Shown: in pieces, positions 1-11,421 of the stretch | Numbering within the stretch: the first letter of the stretch is position 1 | Layout: the number at the start of each line of letters is the position of its first letter | Origin: Allobosea sp. Root483D1 | GTDB lineage: Bacteria > Pseudomonadota > Alphaproteobacteria > Rhizobiales > Beijerinckiaceae | Reading direction: 5' to 3' | Assembly (NCBI RefSeq): GCF_001429505.1 | Contig: NZ_LMJW01000001.1 | Coordinates: forward strand, 622,606-686,605 | DNA length: 64,000 nt | Translations under genes and position numbers: made by a program | The notes under the pieces: model-generated | Told to the model about the DNA's origin: nothing | Databases searched by the model: none | What the model saw: the letters and a program-made list of their open reading frames with translations, nothing else

Positions 1-1000
1 GATCACCTTCCAGGAGGAGTTCACCTCGCGCATCTGGGCGACGGGCTACGATTTCCCCGCCATCCACGAAGGCAAGGTCAGGAAGGAGGCCCTGCCGAAG
101 ACCGAGCCGATTGGCTCGCAGGGCTGGATCTACAATCTGCGCCGCGAGAAATTCGCCGATCCGCGCATCCGCGAAGCGCTCGGCTTCGCCTTCGACTTCG
201 AATGGACCAACAAGAACATCATGTTCTCGTCCTTCTCGCGGGCGACCTCCTATTTCGAGAATTCGGATTCGAAGGCGGTCGGCCTGCCCTCGCCGGAGGA
301 GCTCAAGCTGCTGGAGCCCTTCCGCGGAAAGGTGCCCGACGAGGTCTTCGGCGAGCCCTATTTGCCACCGGTCAGCGACGGCTCCGGCAGTGACCGTGCC
401 CTGCTACGCCGCGCCGACGAGATGCTGCGCGCCGCCGGCTGCAAGCGTGACGGCAATGTGATGAAGTTGCCGAACGGCCAGCCCTTCGAGATCGAGTTCC
501 TGGATTCGACACCGTCACTGCAGCCGCACACCCAGCCCTTCCAGGCCAATCTCAAGCGGCTCGGCATCAACGCGACCTCGCGCATCGTCGACGGCGCGCA
601 ATACCAGCGCCGGCTCGACGAGTTCGACTTCGATGTCATCAGCCGGGCGATGTCCGGCAGCTCGATCCCGAGCGACACGATGCGCGTGATCTACGGCTCG
701 GAAGCGGCCAAGACGCGCGGCTCGCGCAATGTCGGCGGCATCGCCCATCCGGCGATCGACGCGATGATCGACAAGATCGGCCAGGCCGACAGCTATGCCG
801 AGGTGGTCGTCGCCGCGAAATGCCTCGACAGGCTGCTACGCGCCGGGCGTTACTGGATCCCGATGTGGTGGAACGCCAGCGAGTGGCTGGCCTATTGGGA
901 CATGTATGAGCGGCCGCAGACCAAGCCAAAATTCAGCTCCGGCGCGCCGGGCACATGGTGGTACGATCCGGAGAAAGCAAAGCGGATCGGGAAGGCATAA
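1..1000 (+). CDS. yejA: Extracellular solute-binding protein of an oligopeptide ABC transporter (YejA-like), 5' end outside the window
   Basis: The reading frame is open from base 2 and ends at the TAA at 998-1000, so about 332 C-terminal residues are present and the signal peptide is outside the window. The protein is the periplasmic binding component of a YejABEF-type importer and captures oligopeptides for the permeases encoded just downstream. The fragment reads like the C-terminal lobe of the SBP family 5 (OppA/YejA) fold, including a Trp-rich segment near the end (WIPMWWNASEWLAYWDMY). The next gene starts 6 bp downstream, and gene order yejA-B-E-F supports the assignment. The substrate is not shown by sequence; YejABEF systems elsewhere import peptides, including the antibiotic microcin C. 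Confidence 0.85.
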   Translation, partial: ITFQEEFTSRIWATGYDFPAIHEGKVRKEALPKTEPIGSQGWIYNLRREKFADPRIREALGFAFDFEWTNKNIMFSSFSRATSYFENSDSKAVGLPSPEELKLLEPFRGKVPDEVFGEPYLPPVSDGSGSDRALLRRADEMLRAAGCKRDGNVMKLPNGQPFEIEFLDSTPSLQPHTQPFQANLKRLGINATSRIVDGAQYQRRLDEFDFDVISRAMSGSSIPSDTMRVIYGSEAAKTRGSRNVGGIAHPAIDAMIDKIGQADSYAEVVVAAKCLDRLLRAGRYWIPMWWNASEWLAYWDMYERPQTKPKFSSGAPGTWWYDPEKAKRIGKA

Positions 1001-1006
1001 GCGGGC

Positions 1007-2101
1007 ATGCTGAGCTACATCGCCCGGCGTCTGGCGCTGATGGTGCCGACCCTGTTCGGCATTCTCCTGATCTCCTTCGTCATCGTGCAATTCGCGCCGG
1101 GCGGACCGGTCGAGCGGGTAATCTCGCAATTACAGAACCCGAACAGCGGCGGCGCGGCCGACCGCGTCGGCGGCGGTTCGGGCGGTGATGCCGGCGCGCA
1201 GGCGATTGATTCAGGTTCGGCCTATCGCGGCGCGCAGGGGCTCGACCCCGCCTTCATCAAGGAGCTCGAGAAGCAGTTCGGCTTCGACAAGCCGGCGCAT
1301 GAGCGCTTCCTCAAGATGCTGAAGGACTATGCGACCTTCGATTTCGGCCGCAGCTATTTCCGCGATGCGCCGGTGCTGCAGCTGATCAAGGAGAAGCTGC
1401 CGGTCTCGATCACGCTCGGCCTGTGGATGACCTTGCTCTCCTATGCGATCTCGATCCCGCTCGGCATCCGCAAGGCGGTCAAGGACGGCTCGCGCTTCGA
1501 CACCTGGACCAGCGCGGTCGTCATCGTCGGCTACGCAATCCCGGGCTTCCTATTCGCGATCCTGCTGATCGTGCTCTTCGCCGGCGGCTCGTTCTGGCAG
1601 ATCTTCCCGCTCAGGGGGCTGACCTCGGAGAACTGGGCGCAACTCAGCCTCATCGGCAAGATCGGCGATTATTTTTGGCATATCGCCTTGCCCGTGCTGG
1701 CGATGGCGCTCGGCGCCTTCGCAACCTCGACGCTGCTGACCAAGAACTCCTTCCTCGACGAGATCAGGAAGCAATACGTCCTGACGGCGCGGATGAAGGG
1801 GCTGTCGGAGCGCAGCGTGCTCTATGGTCACGTCTTCCGCAACGCGATGCTGATCGTCATCGCCGGCTTTCCCGGCGCCTTCGTGCACGCGCTCTTCGCC
1901 GGCTCGCTCCTGATCGAGACGATCTTCTCGCTCGACGGGCTCGGGCTCCTGTCCTTCGAGGCGATCGTCAACCGCGACTATCCGGTCGTCTTCGCCAACC
2001 TCTTCATCTTCTCGCTGATCGGCCTTTTCGTGCACCTGATCACCGACCTGACCTATGCCTGGGTCGACCCGCGCATCGATTTCGAATCGCGGGAGGCCTG
2101 A
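1007..2101 (+). CDS. yejB: Oligopeptide ABC transporter permease YejB
   Basis: A 364-residue inner-membrane permease, one half of the translocation pore of the YejABEF importer. An N-terminal membrane segment (about residues 9-30) is followed by a long periplasmic segment with a Gly/Ser/Asp-rich stretch (about 46-70). The BPD transporter core of about five helices spans residues 130-350, and the degenerate EAA loop ([12 protein letters not shown], about 259-270) contacts the ATPase. The start at 1007 lies 6 bp after the yejA stop. The C-terminus ([11 protein letters not shown]) matches the usual end of YejB/DppB-type permeases. yejE begins 1 bp after the stop. Confidence 0.9.
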   Translation: MLSYIARRLALMVPTLFGILLISFVIVQFAPGGPVERVISQLQNPNSGGAADRVGGGSGGDAGAQAIDSGSAYRGAQGLDPAFIKELEKQFGFDKPAHERFLKMLKDYATFDFGRSYFRDAPVLQLIKEKLPVSITLGLWMTLLSYAISIPLGIRKAVKDGSRFDTWTSAVVIVGYAIPGFLFAILLIVLFAGGSFWQIFPLRGLTSENWAQLSLIGKIGDYFWHIALPVLAMALGAFATSTLLTKNSFLDEIRKQYVLTARMKGLSERSVLYGHVFRNAMLIVIAGFPGAFVHALFAGSLLIETIFSLDGLGLLSFEAIVNRDYPVVFANLFIFSLIGLFVHLITDLTYAWVDPRIDFESREA

Positions 2102-2102
2102 G

Positions 2103-3277
2103 ATGAGCGACACGCTTCTCGACGCCCCGCCGCCGGCCCTGCGCTCTGCCGAGCCCGCCCGCGCCCCAGCCACAGCGAAACAGGGCTGGCTCAAGCTCTC
2201 GCCGATCAACCGGCGCCGCCTCGGCAGCTTCAAGGCCAACAAGCGCGGCTGGTGGTCGTTCTGGATCTTCCTGACGCTGTTCGTGCTCTCGCTCTTCGCC
2301 GAGTTCATCGCCAACGACCGGCCGCTGATCGTCCGCTACAAGGGCGAGACGCTTTTTCCGGTCGCGGTGAACTATCCGGAGGAGAAGTTCGGCGGCTTCC
2401 TCGCCACCACCGACTATCGTGACCCGACCATCGCCAAGGAGATCGCGGCCAATGGCTGGGCACTGTGGCCGCTGATCCGCTACTCCTACCGCACCCATAA
2501 TCTCGACCTGCCGGTGCCCGCCCCTGCCCCGCCGACCTGGCTGCTGAAGGACGAGCAGTGCCGCCCGATCGCCGAGCGCACCGGCGGCATGACCTGCCGC
2601 GAGCTCGAATGGAACTGGCTCGGCACCGACGACCAGGGCCGCGACGTCGTCGCACGGCTGATCTACGGCTTCCGCATCTCGATCCTGTTCGGGCTGATCC
2701 TGGCCTCGATCTCCTCGGTGATCGGCATCGCCGCCGGCGCGATCCAGGGCTATTTCGGTGGCTGGACCGACCTGATCTTCCAGCGCGTCATCGAGATCTG
2801 GACCTCGATCCCGGCGCTTTATCTCCTGATCATCGTCGCGGCGATCATCACGCCGAGCTTCTTCGTCCTGCTCGGCATCCTCCTCTTGTTCTCCTGGGTG
2901 GCGCTGGTCGGCGTGGTCCGCGCCGAATTCCTGCGGGCGCGTAATTTCGAGTATGTTCGCGCCGCGCGGGCGCTTGGGCTCTCCAATCGGGCGATCATGG
3001 TCAAGCACCTGCTCCCCAACGCCATGGTGGCGACGCTGACCTTCCTGCCCTTCATCCTCAACGGCTCGATCACGACGCTGACCTCGCTCGACTTCCTCGG
3101 CTTTGGCCTTCCACCAGGCTCACCCTCGCTCGGTGAATTGCTGGCGCAGGGCAAGGCCAACCTGCAGGCGCCCTGGCTCGGCCTCTCCGGCTTCGTGGTG
3201 ATCGCACTGATGCTGTCGCTGCTGATCTTCATCGGCGAGGCCGTCCGCGACGCCTTCGACCCGCGGAAGACGTTCGC

Positions 3278-3281
<4 letters not shown>
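2103..3281 (+). CDS. yejE: Oligopeptide ABC transporter permease YejE
   Basis: A 392-residue permease, partner of YejB. The frame is open further upstream, but the ATG at 2103 sits 1 bp after the yejB stop and gives the usual YejE N-terminus: a cytoplasmic tail with SPINRRRLGSFKANKRG, then a membrane helix at about 51-70. A large periplasmic loop (about 71-190), typical of YejE and longer than in DppC, precedes the permease core. The EAA-type loop (FEYVRAARALGLSNRAIM) lies at about residues 283-300. The gene overlaps yejF by 4 bp (ATGA), indicating coupled translation. Confidence 0.9.
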
Positions 3282-4905
<1,624 letters not shown>

Positions 4906-4906
<1 letters not shown>

Positions 4907-6123
4907 TGGCGCGCGCCATCCTGATCGTGCTCGATTCCGTCGGCTGCGGCGGCGCCGAGGATGCCACCTCCTATGGCGATGAGGGGTCCGACACGCTCGG
5001 TCATATCGCGCAGGCCTGTGCCGAGGGGCGCGGCGACCGCGAGGGCCTGCGCAGCGGGCCGCTGCATATCCCCAACCTCGCCCGGCTGGGCCTCAGCCAT
5101 GCCTGCGAGGCCTCCACCGGAAAGCCACTGGCCGGCGTGACGCGGCCAGAGGCCCCGCAAGGGCAATACGGCTACGGTGTCGAGGTCAGCCAGGGCAAGG
5201 ATACCCCGTCCGGCCACTGGGAGATCGCCGGCTGCCCGGTCCCGTTCAAATGGGGCTATTTCACTGCGCTGGAGAACACGTTCCCGCCGGACCTCGCCGC
5301 CGAAATCATCCGCGAAGGCGCCCTGCCCGGCATCCTCGGCAACAAGCACGCCTCGGGCACGGCGGTGATCGACGAACTCGCCGAGGAGCATATCCGGACC
5401 GGCAAGCCGATCTGCTACACCTCCGTGGACTCGGTGCTCCAGATTGCGGCGCATGAGGAGCATTTCGGCCTGGAGCGGCTTTATGCTCTCTGCAAGAAGG
5501 TTCGGGTGCTGGTCGACCCGCTCAGGATCGGCCGCGTCATCGCCCGGCCTTTCGTGGGAACGACGGAGACCGGCTTCACCCGCACCGGCAACCGCAAGGA
5601 CTTTTCCATCCCGCCGCCGGACGAAACCATCCTCGACCGCCTCGCGACCAAGGGCCGCCCGGTGGTCACCGTCGGCAAGATCGGCGACATCTTCGCCCAC
5701 CGGAATACGGCTGAGGAGATCAAGCCGTTCGGCAATGCCGCCATGTGGACAGCGGCGCTGGAGGCGTTCGCGACGTTGCCGGATGGCGGCTTCTGCTTCG
5801 TCAACCTCGTCGACTTCGACACCGAATATGGTCATCGCCGCGACATCCCCGGCTATGCGGCAGCGCTCGAAGCCTTCGATCGCGACCTGCCGAAGCTCGA
5901 GGCCCTGCTCCAGCCCGGCGATCTCGCGGTCATCACCGCCGACCATGGCAATGATCCGAGCTGGCCCGGCTCCGACCATACGCGCGAGCATGTGCCGATC
6001 CTGGCCTTCGGGCCGGGCGTGACGGCCGGGCCGATCGGCGGCCGCGAGAGCTTCGCCGACATCGCCGCGACGCTCGGAGACTGGCTGAAGGTTGGCGCGA
6101 TCGGCCCCGGCCGCGCCTGGTAG
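4906..6123 (+). CDS. deoB: Phosphopentomutase
   Basis: A 405-residue cytoplasmic enzyme that interconverts (deoxy)ribose 1-phosphate and 5-phosphate, linking nucleoside phosphorolysis to the pentose pathway. It belongs to the alkaline phosphatase superfamily. Metal-binding and active-site motifs are visible: VLDSVGCGG at the N-terminus, the phospho-Thr segment [10 protein letters not shown] (about residues 92-101), and the C-terminal [21 protein letters not shown]. The start codon shares a base with the yejF stop, so it is translationally coupled to the peptide transporter rather than lying in a deo/add nucleoside operon, which is unusual. The gene ends about 20 bp before a repeat block. Confidence 0.93.
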
Positions 6124-6144
6124 ATCAGCGCTTTTGGTTTTGTC

Positions 6145-6291
6145 GCATTTCCTTCACGCGAACCGGTCCCCACTTCGCTTGAAAATGCTCCAGAGAATTT
6201 CTGCGTTTCTCCGAATCGCGGAAATTCTCCAGCTCTTTGTTTTATCGCATTTTCTTCACGCGAACTGGTCCCCCACTTCGCTTGAAAATGC
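6145..6291. repeat. Composite intergenic palindromic repeat (modules A-B-A)
   Basis: Two copies of a 44-45 bp imperfect palindrome (module A: GCATTTYC at one end, GAAAATGC at the other, core ACGCGAACYGGTCCC) lie at 6145-6188 and 6247-6291. They flank a hairpin module B (about 6190-6232; arms AGAATTTC and GAAATTCT). The same B-linker-A order recurs at 25904-26004. The architecture resembles the mosaic RIME/palindromic repeats of rhizobial genomes; family membership is an inference. The second copy abuts the 3' end of the chemoreceptor gene, and its flanking TGA is that gene's stop codon. Confidence 0.8.
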
Positions 6292-6292
6292 T

Positions 6293-7750
6293 TCAAGCGG
6301 CGGCGACGCGCTCGCAGAACTCGGCAACCTCGCGGCGGATGCGCTGGGCCTGCGTCGCCAGATCGTTTGAGGAGCTCTGCAGGCTGCCGGCCGCAGCGTA
6401 GGTGCGCTCGGTCACCGCCTCGAAGCTCTGCAGGGTCTGGGCACTGCGGCTGGCGCCGTCGGAGGAAACCTGGACCTCCTTGGCGATCTCGGCGGTGGCG
6501 CGATCCTGCTCGCCGACCGCATAGGCAATCGCGACTGAGACGGTCTCGACCTCGCCGATCGCCTCGACGATCTCGCGGATCGACTTGAGCGAGCGCTGCG
6601 AGGCGGTCTGGATCGCCTCGATCGAGCGCGAAACTTCCGCAGTCGCGCTCGCGGTCTGCGCCGAGAGCGTCTTCACCTCGCTGGCGACGACGGCGAAGCC
6701 CTTGCCCATGGAGCCGGCACGCGCTGCCTCGATCGTCGCGTTCAGCGCCAGCATGCTGGTCTGCGCCGCGATGCCGCGGATGATCTCGACCACGGCACCG
6801 ACGCTTTCACCGGTGTGCGCCAACGCCTCGATCTCGGTGCTGGCGGCCCGCGCGAGCTTTGCAGCCGACTGCGAGCTGTCGGCGGTCTGCGTGACATTGC
6901 GGCCGATCTCGGCGATCGAAGAGGCCAGTTCCTGGCTGGCAGCCGCAGTCTGCTCGATGCTGGTCGTCACTTCGGTCGAGCTGCGCGAGACCAGCGCGAT
7001 CTGCTGGCGCGCCCGGTCGGAGGCGCCGGTCAAGCCGCGGGCGTCGATCTGCATCGCGTCGGAGGCCTTGTCGAGCACCGTCATGGCGCCGTCCATCTCG
7101 TCGCGGAAATGCTCGACCATGGCGCGCAGGCGCTGGGCGCGGGCCTCGGCATCGTCGGCGAGCGACCGTTCGCGCTCGCCCGCCAGCCGCTCGCGCTCGG
7201 CGACCTCCTCGGCGCGGCGCAGATTGGCCTCGGTCTGCGCGAAGATGCGCGCGGTCATCACCGCGATCACCGCGAGGAAGGCGGTCTCGACCACCACGAT
7301 GACCGCGTGCAGCAGGACCCGGAGCAGATTGCCGCCCTGGTAGAAGACGGCCGCAGGCAGGAAGAACTGCAGCACCAGATGGTGGATCGCCGTGAGCGTT
7401 GCACCCAGAATGATCGGCCGCCAGTCGCAGAAGCCGGCGAGCAGCGCCAGCACGGCGAAGTAGTACATGTGCATGTCGGGCTGCCAGGGGTGCCCGGAGA
7501 AGACAGCGACCAGGATCGAGACCTGGCCGATCAGGGTGACCGCGATCGCGCATTGCGCCAGCAGCGTCGCGCCGACGCTGCGATAGGCAATCAGTGCCGC
7601 GAGCGCGAGCATCGGGGCGCTGATCGCAGGTATCAGCCCCTCCCCGGCCTGGGCCAGAGATGCCAGCGCGAGCAGCGGGACATGGATGAAGGCGAGACCG
7701 ATGAGACAGCGCGCGACCAGGTCGCGAAGGCCAGGCAAAGTCAACGTCAT
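6293..7750 (-). CDS. Methyl-accepting chemotaxis protein with N-terminal multi-pass membrane domain
   Basis: A 485-residue chemoreceptor. The first ~190 residues form about six hydrophobic helices with the loop [20 protein letters not shown] and a conserved [10 protein letters not shown], so the sensor is membrane-embedded rather than periplasmic. There is then a coiled coil, and the cytoplasmic MCP signalling domain (about 230-485) carries the hairpin tip motifs [13 protein letters not shown] and [12 protein letters not shown]. No C-terminal CheR/CheB pentapeptide is visible. The start at 7750 is preferred over the in-frame ATG at 7786 because it overlaps the stop of the upstream gene as ATGA. 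The signal sensed is unknown. Confidence 0.88.
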   Translation of the reverse strand: MTLTLPGLRDLVARCLIGLAFIHVPLLALASLAQAGEGLIPAISAPMLALAALIAYRSVGATLLAQCAIAVTLIGQVSILVAVFSGHPWQPDMHMYYFAVLALLAGFCDWRPIILGATLTAIHHLVLQFFLPAAVFYQGGNLLRVLLHAVIVVVETAFLAVIAVMTARIFAQTEANLRRAEEVAERERLAGERERSLADDAEARAQRLRAMVEHFRDEMDGAMTVLDKASDAMQIDARGLTGASDRARQQIALVSRSSTEVTTSIEQTAAASQELASSIAEIGRNVTQTADSSQSAAKLARAASTEIEALAHTGESVGAVVEIIRGIAAQTSMLALNATIEAARAGSMGKGFAVVASEVKTLSAQTASATAEVSRSIEAIQTASQRSLKSIREIVEAIGEVETVSVAIAYAVGEQDRATAEIAKEVQVSSDGASRSAQTLQSFEAVTERTYAAAGSLQSSSNDLATQAQRIRREVAEFCERVAAA

Positions 7751-8109
7751 AGGCGGCTCGCTTCGGTCTCGGGGGAGATGATGCATCCGGCAAGGCCGTC
7801 GAGGCGCAACATCAGCAGGGCACCGGAGGGCCTTGTTGCGGTTTCCGGGGCGAGCACGACGACGAACGGCACCGCCCCTTGCCGCAGGATCCTGGCACCT
7901 GTCGCCAGGCTGCGCGCCACGGCCTCATCGCCGGAGACCCAGGGCGGGAAGATCGCCGCCAACGGAGGCGATGCTCCCACCGCCGGGCCGGGCAGGCTCG
8001 CGAGGGTCAGGAGACCGGAGCAGAGCGCCAAGCCCGCAATCAAGCCGATGTCGCGCCATTGCCGAAATCGCCGAGAGCGGGAGGCGGGCGACATCGCGAC
8101 GGGGATCAT
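7747..8109 (-). CDS. Small membrane-anchored or secreted protein of unknown function, coupled to the chemoreceptor
   Basis: A 120-residue protein I do not recognise. It has an Arg-rich N-terminus, then one hydrophobic segment (about residues 21-45) with an Ala-rich end (GPAVGA) that could be a signal peptide, then a soluble part of about 75 residues. The soluble part has the appearance of a sensor or cofactor-less binding domain (short beta-rich stretches such as [10 protein letters not shown] and [10 protein letters not shown]). It overlaps the chemoreceptor by 4 bp (ATGA), which implies co-translation and possibly a periplasmic accessory role in sensing; that role is inference. An alternative start lies at residue 6. 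Confidence 0.6.
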   Translation of the reverse strand: MIPVAMSPASRSRRFRQWRDIGLIAGLALCSGLLTLASLPGPAVGASPPLAAIFPPWVSGDEAVARSLATGARILRQGAVPFVVVLAPETATRPSGALLMLRLDGLAGCIISPETEASRL

Positions 8110-8211
8110 CCTCAGCTCGGCTCTCGACTTGGCTAACGCAACGTTGCCTTCAGTAACTTTCCTGATCCGGGCTCATTAAATTTCTATTAAGCGCTTCTGG
8201 CACCGCCACCA

Positions 8212-8228
8212 TTTGGAATAGCTCCAAA
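8212..8228. promoter_or_regulatory. AT-rich divergent intergenic region with a 17-bp palindrome upstream of tadE
   Basis: The 190 bp between the minus-strand pair (start 8109) and tadE (8300) is markedly AT-rich compared with its surroundings. It holds the inverted repeat TTTGGAATAGCTCCAAA (6-bp arms, 5-bp centre) and a TATA-like stretch (about 8260-8284) just before the tadE start. It probably contains both divergent promoters. No regulator can be named. Confidence 0.35.
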
Positions 8229-8299
8229 ATACAACTTTTACGTTTCATCAATGACCCGCTTATACACCTTATGATTGTATAAATGGAAAGCAGCACGCC

Positions 8300-8728
8300 A
8301 TGCGCTCACTCCTCCTCGGACTCAGAACCGACCGGTCGGCGAGCACGGCCGTCGAATTCGCCTTCATCGCACCGATCCTGCTGATGCTGCTGTTCGGGAT
8401 CATCGGCTACGGCCACGCCTTTGGCGTGTATCACGGCGTGCAGCAGCTCGCTGCGGAAGCAGCACGCGCCTCCGTCGCCGGCCTCGACGATGCCGAGCGC
8501 GAGCGGCTGGCGCGCTCGTTCATCACACGCAATATCGGCTCATACGCCTTCCTCGAGCCGAGCAAGCTAACGGTCCGGACAACCGCCCTTGGCGCGCCGG
8601 CGCCCAGCTTCGAGGTCGCGATCGTCTACGACTACTCCGGCAGCGCCTTCAACCGGCTCAGCTCGATGGTCGCGCTGCCGATGCCGGTCGTCGAACGCCG
8701 CGCCGTCGTTCAGCGCGGCGGCTACTGA
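8300..8728 (+). CDS. tadE: TadE-like pseudopilin family protein
   Basis: A 142-residue TadE/TadF-family minor pseudopilin. The N-terminus has the family signature: a short basic leader, then STAVEFAFIAPILLMLLFG with the conserved Glu of the prepilin-like hydrophobic helix (about residues 15-40). A short periplasmic domain rich in beta-strand-like stretches follows. TadE proteins are normally processed by a TadV/CpaA-type peptidase and work with Tad/Flp pilus or secretion machinery. Here the gene sits only with tadG, with no pilin, ATPase or secretin nearby. A plausible ribosome-binding site (GGAAAG) precedes the ATG. Confidence 0.85.
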   Translation: MRSLLLGLRTDRSASTAVEFAFIAPILLMLLFGIIGYGHAFGVYHGVQQLAAEAARASVAGLDDAERERLARSFITRNIGSYAFLEPSKLTVRTTALGAPAPSFEVAIVYDYSGSAFNRLSSMVALPMPVVERRAVVQRGGY

Positions 8729-8763
8729 CGCAATCCCCGTATCGGCCGGACAAGGAGGCCATC

Positions 8764-10443
8764 ATGATCCATGCGCTCCGGAAGCTCCTCGCCGACCGCC
8801 GCGGCATCTCGTCGATCGTCTTCGCCGGCTCCTCACTGATGCTCTTCGGCTTCGGCTCGATGGCGGTCGATGTCGGGAGCTTCTTCTACCAGAAGCGCCG
8901 GCAGCAGACGGCGACGGACCTCGCCGCACTCGCCGCTGCGGCCGACCTCGAACGCGCCGTGAACGCAGCCCGGGCGAGCGCGAGCCGCAACGGCTTTTCG
9001 GCGAGTGCCGTCGAGACGGTGCAGACCGGCACCTATACGCCCGATGCGCGACTGGCGCCCGATGCGCGCTTCCGGCAGGGTTCGGGGCCAGCGGCCAATG
9101 CGGTCCGGATCGAGATGCGCGCGACCACGCCGATGATCCTCGGCCGTGTCCTGGCCGTAGGCCTGGGCGGCGACACCGGCGACGTCGCCATCGTGACGCG
9201 GGCGACCGCCGCACAGGAGGCGCAGGCCGCCTTTGCCATCGGCTCGCGGCTGGCGCGCATCGAAGGCGGCGCCCTCAACGGCCTGCTCAGCGGCCTGCTC
9301 GGCACGAGCATATCGCTCTCGGTGATGGACTATGAGGGGCTGGCGCGGGCGCGGATCGACCTCTTCGGCTTTGCGCGCCGGCTGGCGACGCGCGCCACGA
9401 TCTCCGCCTTGACCTTCGACGAGGTCGTCCGCGCCAACGTCCGCATCGGCGACGTCATCCTGGCGGCCCAGGACGCGGCACGCGACCAGGGCGCAGGCAG
9501 CGACGCGATCGCAGCGCTGGGACGCCTGGCGGCAGCGGCGGCCAGCACGGGCCAGCGGATCAACCTGCAGAGCCTCGTCTCGTTCGGCAGCTATGGCAGC
9601 CGGCAACTGAGCGAGGAGGTGCCGCTCAAGGCTTCGCTATCGGCGCTCGATCTCGTCTCGGCCACAGCCCAGATCGCCAATGGCGCGCGCCAGCTCGATC
9701 TCGGCCTTGCGGTCAACGTGCCCGGCCTCGCCGCGGTATCGCTCAAGCTCGGCATCGGCGAGCGGCCCGTGGGCACCAGCCTCGTGCGTGTCGACCGCGC
9801 CGGGGCGAGCGTGCACACTGCCCAGACGCGCCTGCTGCTGACGCTGACCCTCGTCGGCAGCGGCCAGGCCTCTTTGGTCAAGCTGCCGCTCTATCTGGAG
9901 CTCGCCGCCGCGACCGCCCGCCTGACCTCCGTCTCCTGCGGGGCTGGCGACATCACCAGCTCGCGGGTGACGCTCGGCGTGACGCCGGCAGTGGTGGATG
10001 CCTGGATCGGGCAAGTCTCCAATGCCGAGTTCAGCAATTTCAGCACGCGACCCAACCCGCCGGCGGCAACGCTGCTCGATCTGCTCGGCCTCGCCAAGGT
10101 GACGGGCCGGGCCCATGTCACGATCAGCAACACCAGCGAGACCCCGGTCAGCTTCAGCTATGCCGAGATCCAGCGTGCCGACAAGAAGACGACCTCGACC
10201 CAGAACTTCGTTGCGAGCCTGCTGTCGCGGCTGGTTTCAGATCTCGATCTGCGCGTCGAGCTGCTAGGGCTCGGGCTCCCCATCCCCGGGTTGGGTGGCG
10301 CCGTCTCCGGCGTCATCGCGGGCGCCGCGGCCCCGCTCGACCAGGTGCTGACGAGCCTGCTCAACACGCTCGGGGTCGGGCTTGGACAAGCGGATAGCTG
10401 GGTCAGCGGCGTGCGCTGCGGCGGGGCCGTGCTGATCCAGTAG
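8764..10443 (+). CDS. tadG: TadG-like membrane protein (Flp pilus assembly family)
   Basis: A 559-residue protein with an N-terminal TadG-type segment: GISSIVFAGSSLMLFGFGSM forms a membrane helix, followed by DVGSFFYQKRRQQTATDLAA, the usual PF13400 signature. It continues into a long extracytoplasmic domain resembling the PF09977 Tad C-terminal family. No von Willebrand A domain motif is apparent. The frame is open upstream through tadE in another register, but the ATG at 8764 follows a strong AAGGAGG and lies 35 bp after the tadE stop. It converges on the phosphatase gene with only 3 bp between the two stops. Confidence 0.85.
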   Translation: MIHALRKLLADRRGISSIVFAGSSLMLFGFGSMAVDVGSFFYQKRRQQTATDLAALAAAADLERAVNAARASASRNGFSASAVETVQTGTYTPDARLAPDARFRQGSGPAANAVRIEMRATTPMILGRVLAVGLGGDTGDVAIVTRATAAQEAQAAFAIGSRLARIEGGALNGLLSGLLGTSISLSVMDYEGLARARIDLFGFARRLATRATISALTFDEVVRANVRIGDVILAAQDAARDQGAGSDAIAALGRLAAAAASTGQRINLQSLVSFGSYGSRQLSEEVPLKASLSALDLVSATAQIANGARQLDLGLAVNVPGLAAVSLKLGIGERPVGTSLVRVDRAGASVHTAQTRLLLTLTLVGSGQASLVKLPLYLELAAATARLTSVSCGAGDITSSRVTLGVTPAVVDAWIGQVSNAEFSNFSTRPNPPAATLLDLLGLAKVTGRAHVTISNTSETPVSFSYAEIQRADKKTTSTQNFVASLLSRLVSDLDLRVELLGLGLPIPGLGGAVSGVIAGAAAPLDQVLTSLLNTLGVGLGQADSWVSGVRCGGAVLIQ

Positions 10444-10446
10444 GGT

Positions 10447-10896
10447 TCAGGACCTCAACCGCTTCGTGATCTTCTGCATCAGCCCGTCACGGACGGCGCG
10501 ATAGGCGTCGAGCACCTGCTCGCGTGAGCCTTGGATGATGGTCGGGTCCGGCGTCGGCCAATACTCGACCTCGGCGGCAACGGTGCGGGTCAGCTCGAGC
10601 GCCTTGTGGTGCGCCTCGGGCGAGAGCGAGACGATCAGGTCGAAGTTGAGGCCCTCCCACTCCTCCAGTTCCTCGACCGTCTTCGGCTTGTGCTTGTGCG
10701 CGTCGATGCCGATCTCGTCGAGCACCGACAGCGCGAAGGGATCGAGCTCGCCCTTGCGCTTGCCGGCGGCGGACTGGACATAGATCGACTTGCCGAAGAA
10801 GTGCTTGGCCAGCGCCTCCGCCATCGGCGAGCGCACCGCATTGTAGGCGCACATGAACAGCACGCTTTGGAGCTTGCGCGGGGCGGACGGCTCCAA
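10447..10896 (-). CDS. Low-molecular-weight protein tyrosine phosphatase / arsenate reductase-like protein
   Basis: A 149-residue cytoplasmic protein of the LMW-PTP fold. The phosphate-binding loop CAYNAVRS gives the CX5R active site (Cys16, Arg22), and the general-acid aspartate is in PTPDPT (Asp117). Arsenate reductases of this fold need extra redox cysteines. Only Cys16 is obvious here, so a phosphatase or thioredoxin-independent role is more likely; function is not proven by sequence. It is the last gene of the murA-DUF2948-hisD-UPF0262 block, with 4 bp to its upstream neighbour. In many relatives infA and maf follow; here the block stops. Confidence 0.8.
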   Translation of the reverse strand: MEPSAPRKLQSVLFMCAYNAVRSPMAEALAKHFFGKSIYVQSAAGKRKGELDPFALSVLDEIGIDAHKHKPKTVEELEEWEGLNFDLIVSLSPEAHHKALELTRTVAAEVEYWPTPDPTIIQGSREQVLDAYRAVRDGLMQKITKRLRS

Positions 10897-10900
10897 ACGG

Positions 10901-11374
10901 TCAGCCCTTCCAGTGCAGCGCGTAGATCAGGGTGAAGAGGCGGCGTGCGGTCTCGTTGTCGATCTCGACCTTGTTCGACAGTCGCTCGACCAGCAGAACC
11001 GCCGCCTCGTCGTGCAGGCCACGGCGGCCCATGTCGATCGCCTCGATCTGCGCGGGCGTGGCGGTGCGGATGGCAGCGTAATAGCTGTCGCAGACCAGCT
11101 CGTAATCCTTGATGATGCGCTTGAACGGCGTCAGCGAGAGATGATGGGTGACGAGTGCCGCCCCCTCGGCGCTCTTGACCTCGAAGGCGAGCCGCCGTTC
11201 GACCAGAGCAAGATGGACCGCGTAGGGGCCGCCGTCGAATTCCGGCAGGGCGAAGTGGTTGCGCTCGATCAGGTCGTAGATCGCGACCGCGCGCTCATGC
11301 TCCTGGTCGGCACTGCCGCGCCCGAGCGAGGCCTCGTCGAGCGTGACGGCGAGCAGTTGGTTGCGTTCCGACAT
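10901..11374 (-). CDS. UPF0262 family protein
   Basis: A 157-residue member of the uncharacterised UPF0262 family, found almost only in Alphaproteobacteria and usually located directly downstream of hisD. Recognisable stretches are VTLDEASLGRGSADQEHERA near the N-terminus and LVTHHLSLTPFKRIIKDYE in the middle. The protein looks soluble and mostly helical, without cysteines suggesting a redox role. It lies 47 bp downstream of hisD and 4 bp upstream of the phosphatase gene, so the three are probably cotranscribed. No biochemical function is known to me. Confidence 0.88.
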   Translation of the reverse strand: MSERNQLLAVTLDEASLGRGSADQEHERAVAIYDLIERNHFALPEFDGGPYAVHLALVERRLAFEVKSAEGAALVTHHLSLTPFKRIIKDYELVCDSYYAAIRTATPAQIEAIDMGRRGLHDEAAVLLVERLSNKVEIDNETARRLFTLIYALHWKG

Positions 11375-11421
11375 GTCCCCTCCGCCCAGCTCCGTGCAGG
11401 CGTAGAATCGCCAGCCTGCCG

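Noticed and set aside
8275..10443. tadG as a 722-residue protein starting at 8275
   Set aside because: The extra 163 residues run through tadE in another frame and are Arg-rich. ATG 8764 has AAGGAGG and begins at the family N-terminus.
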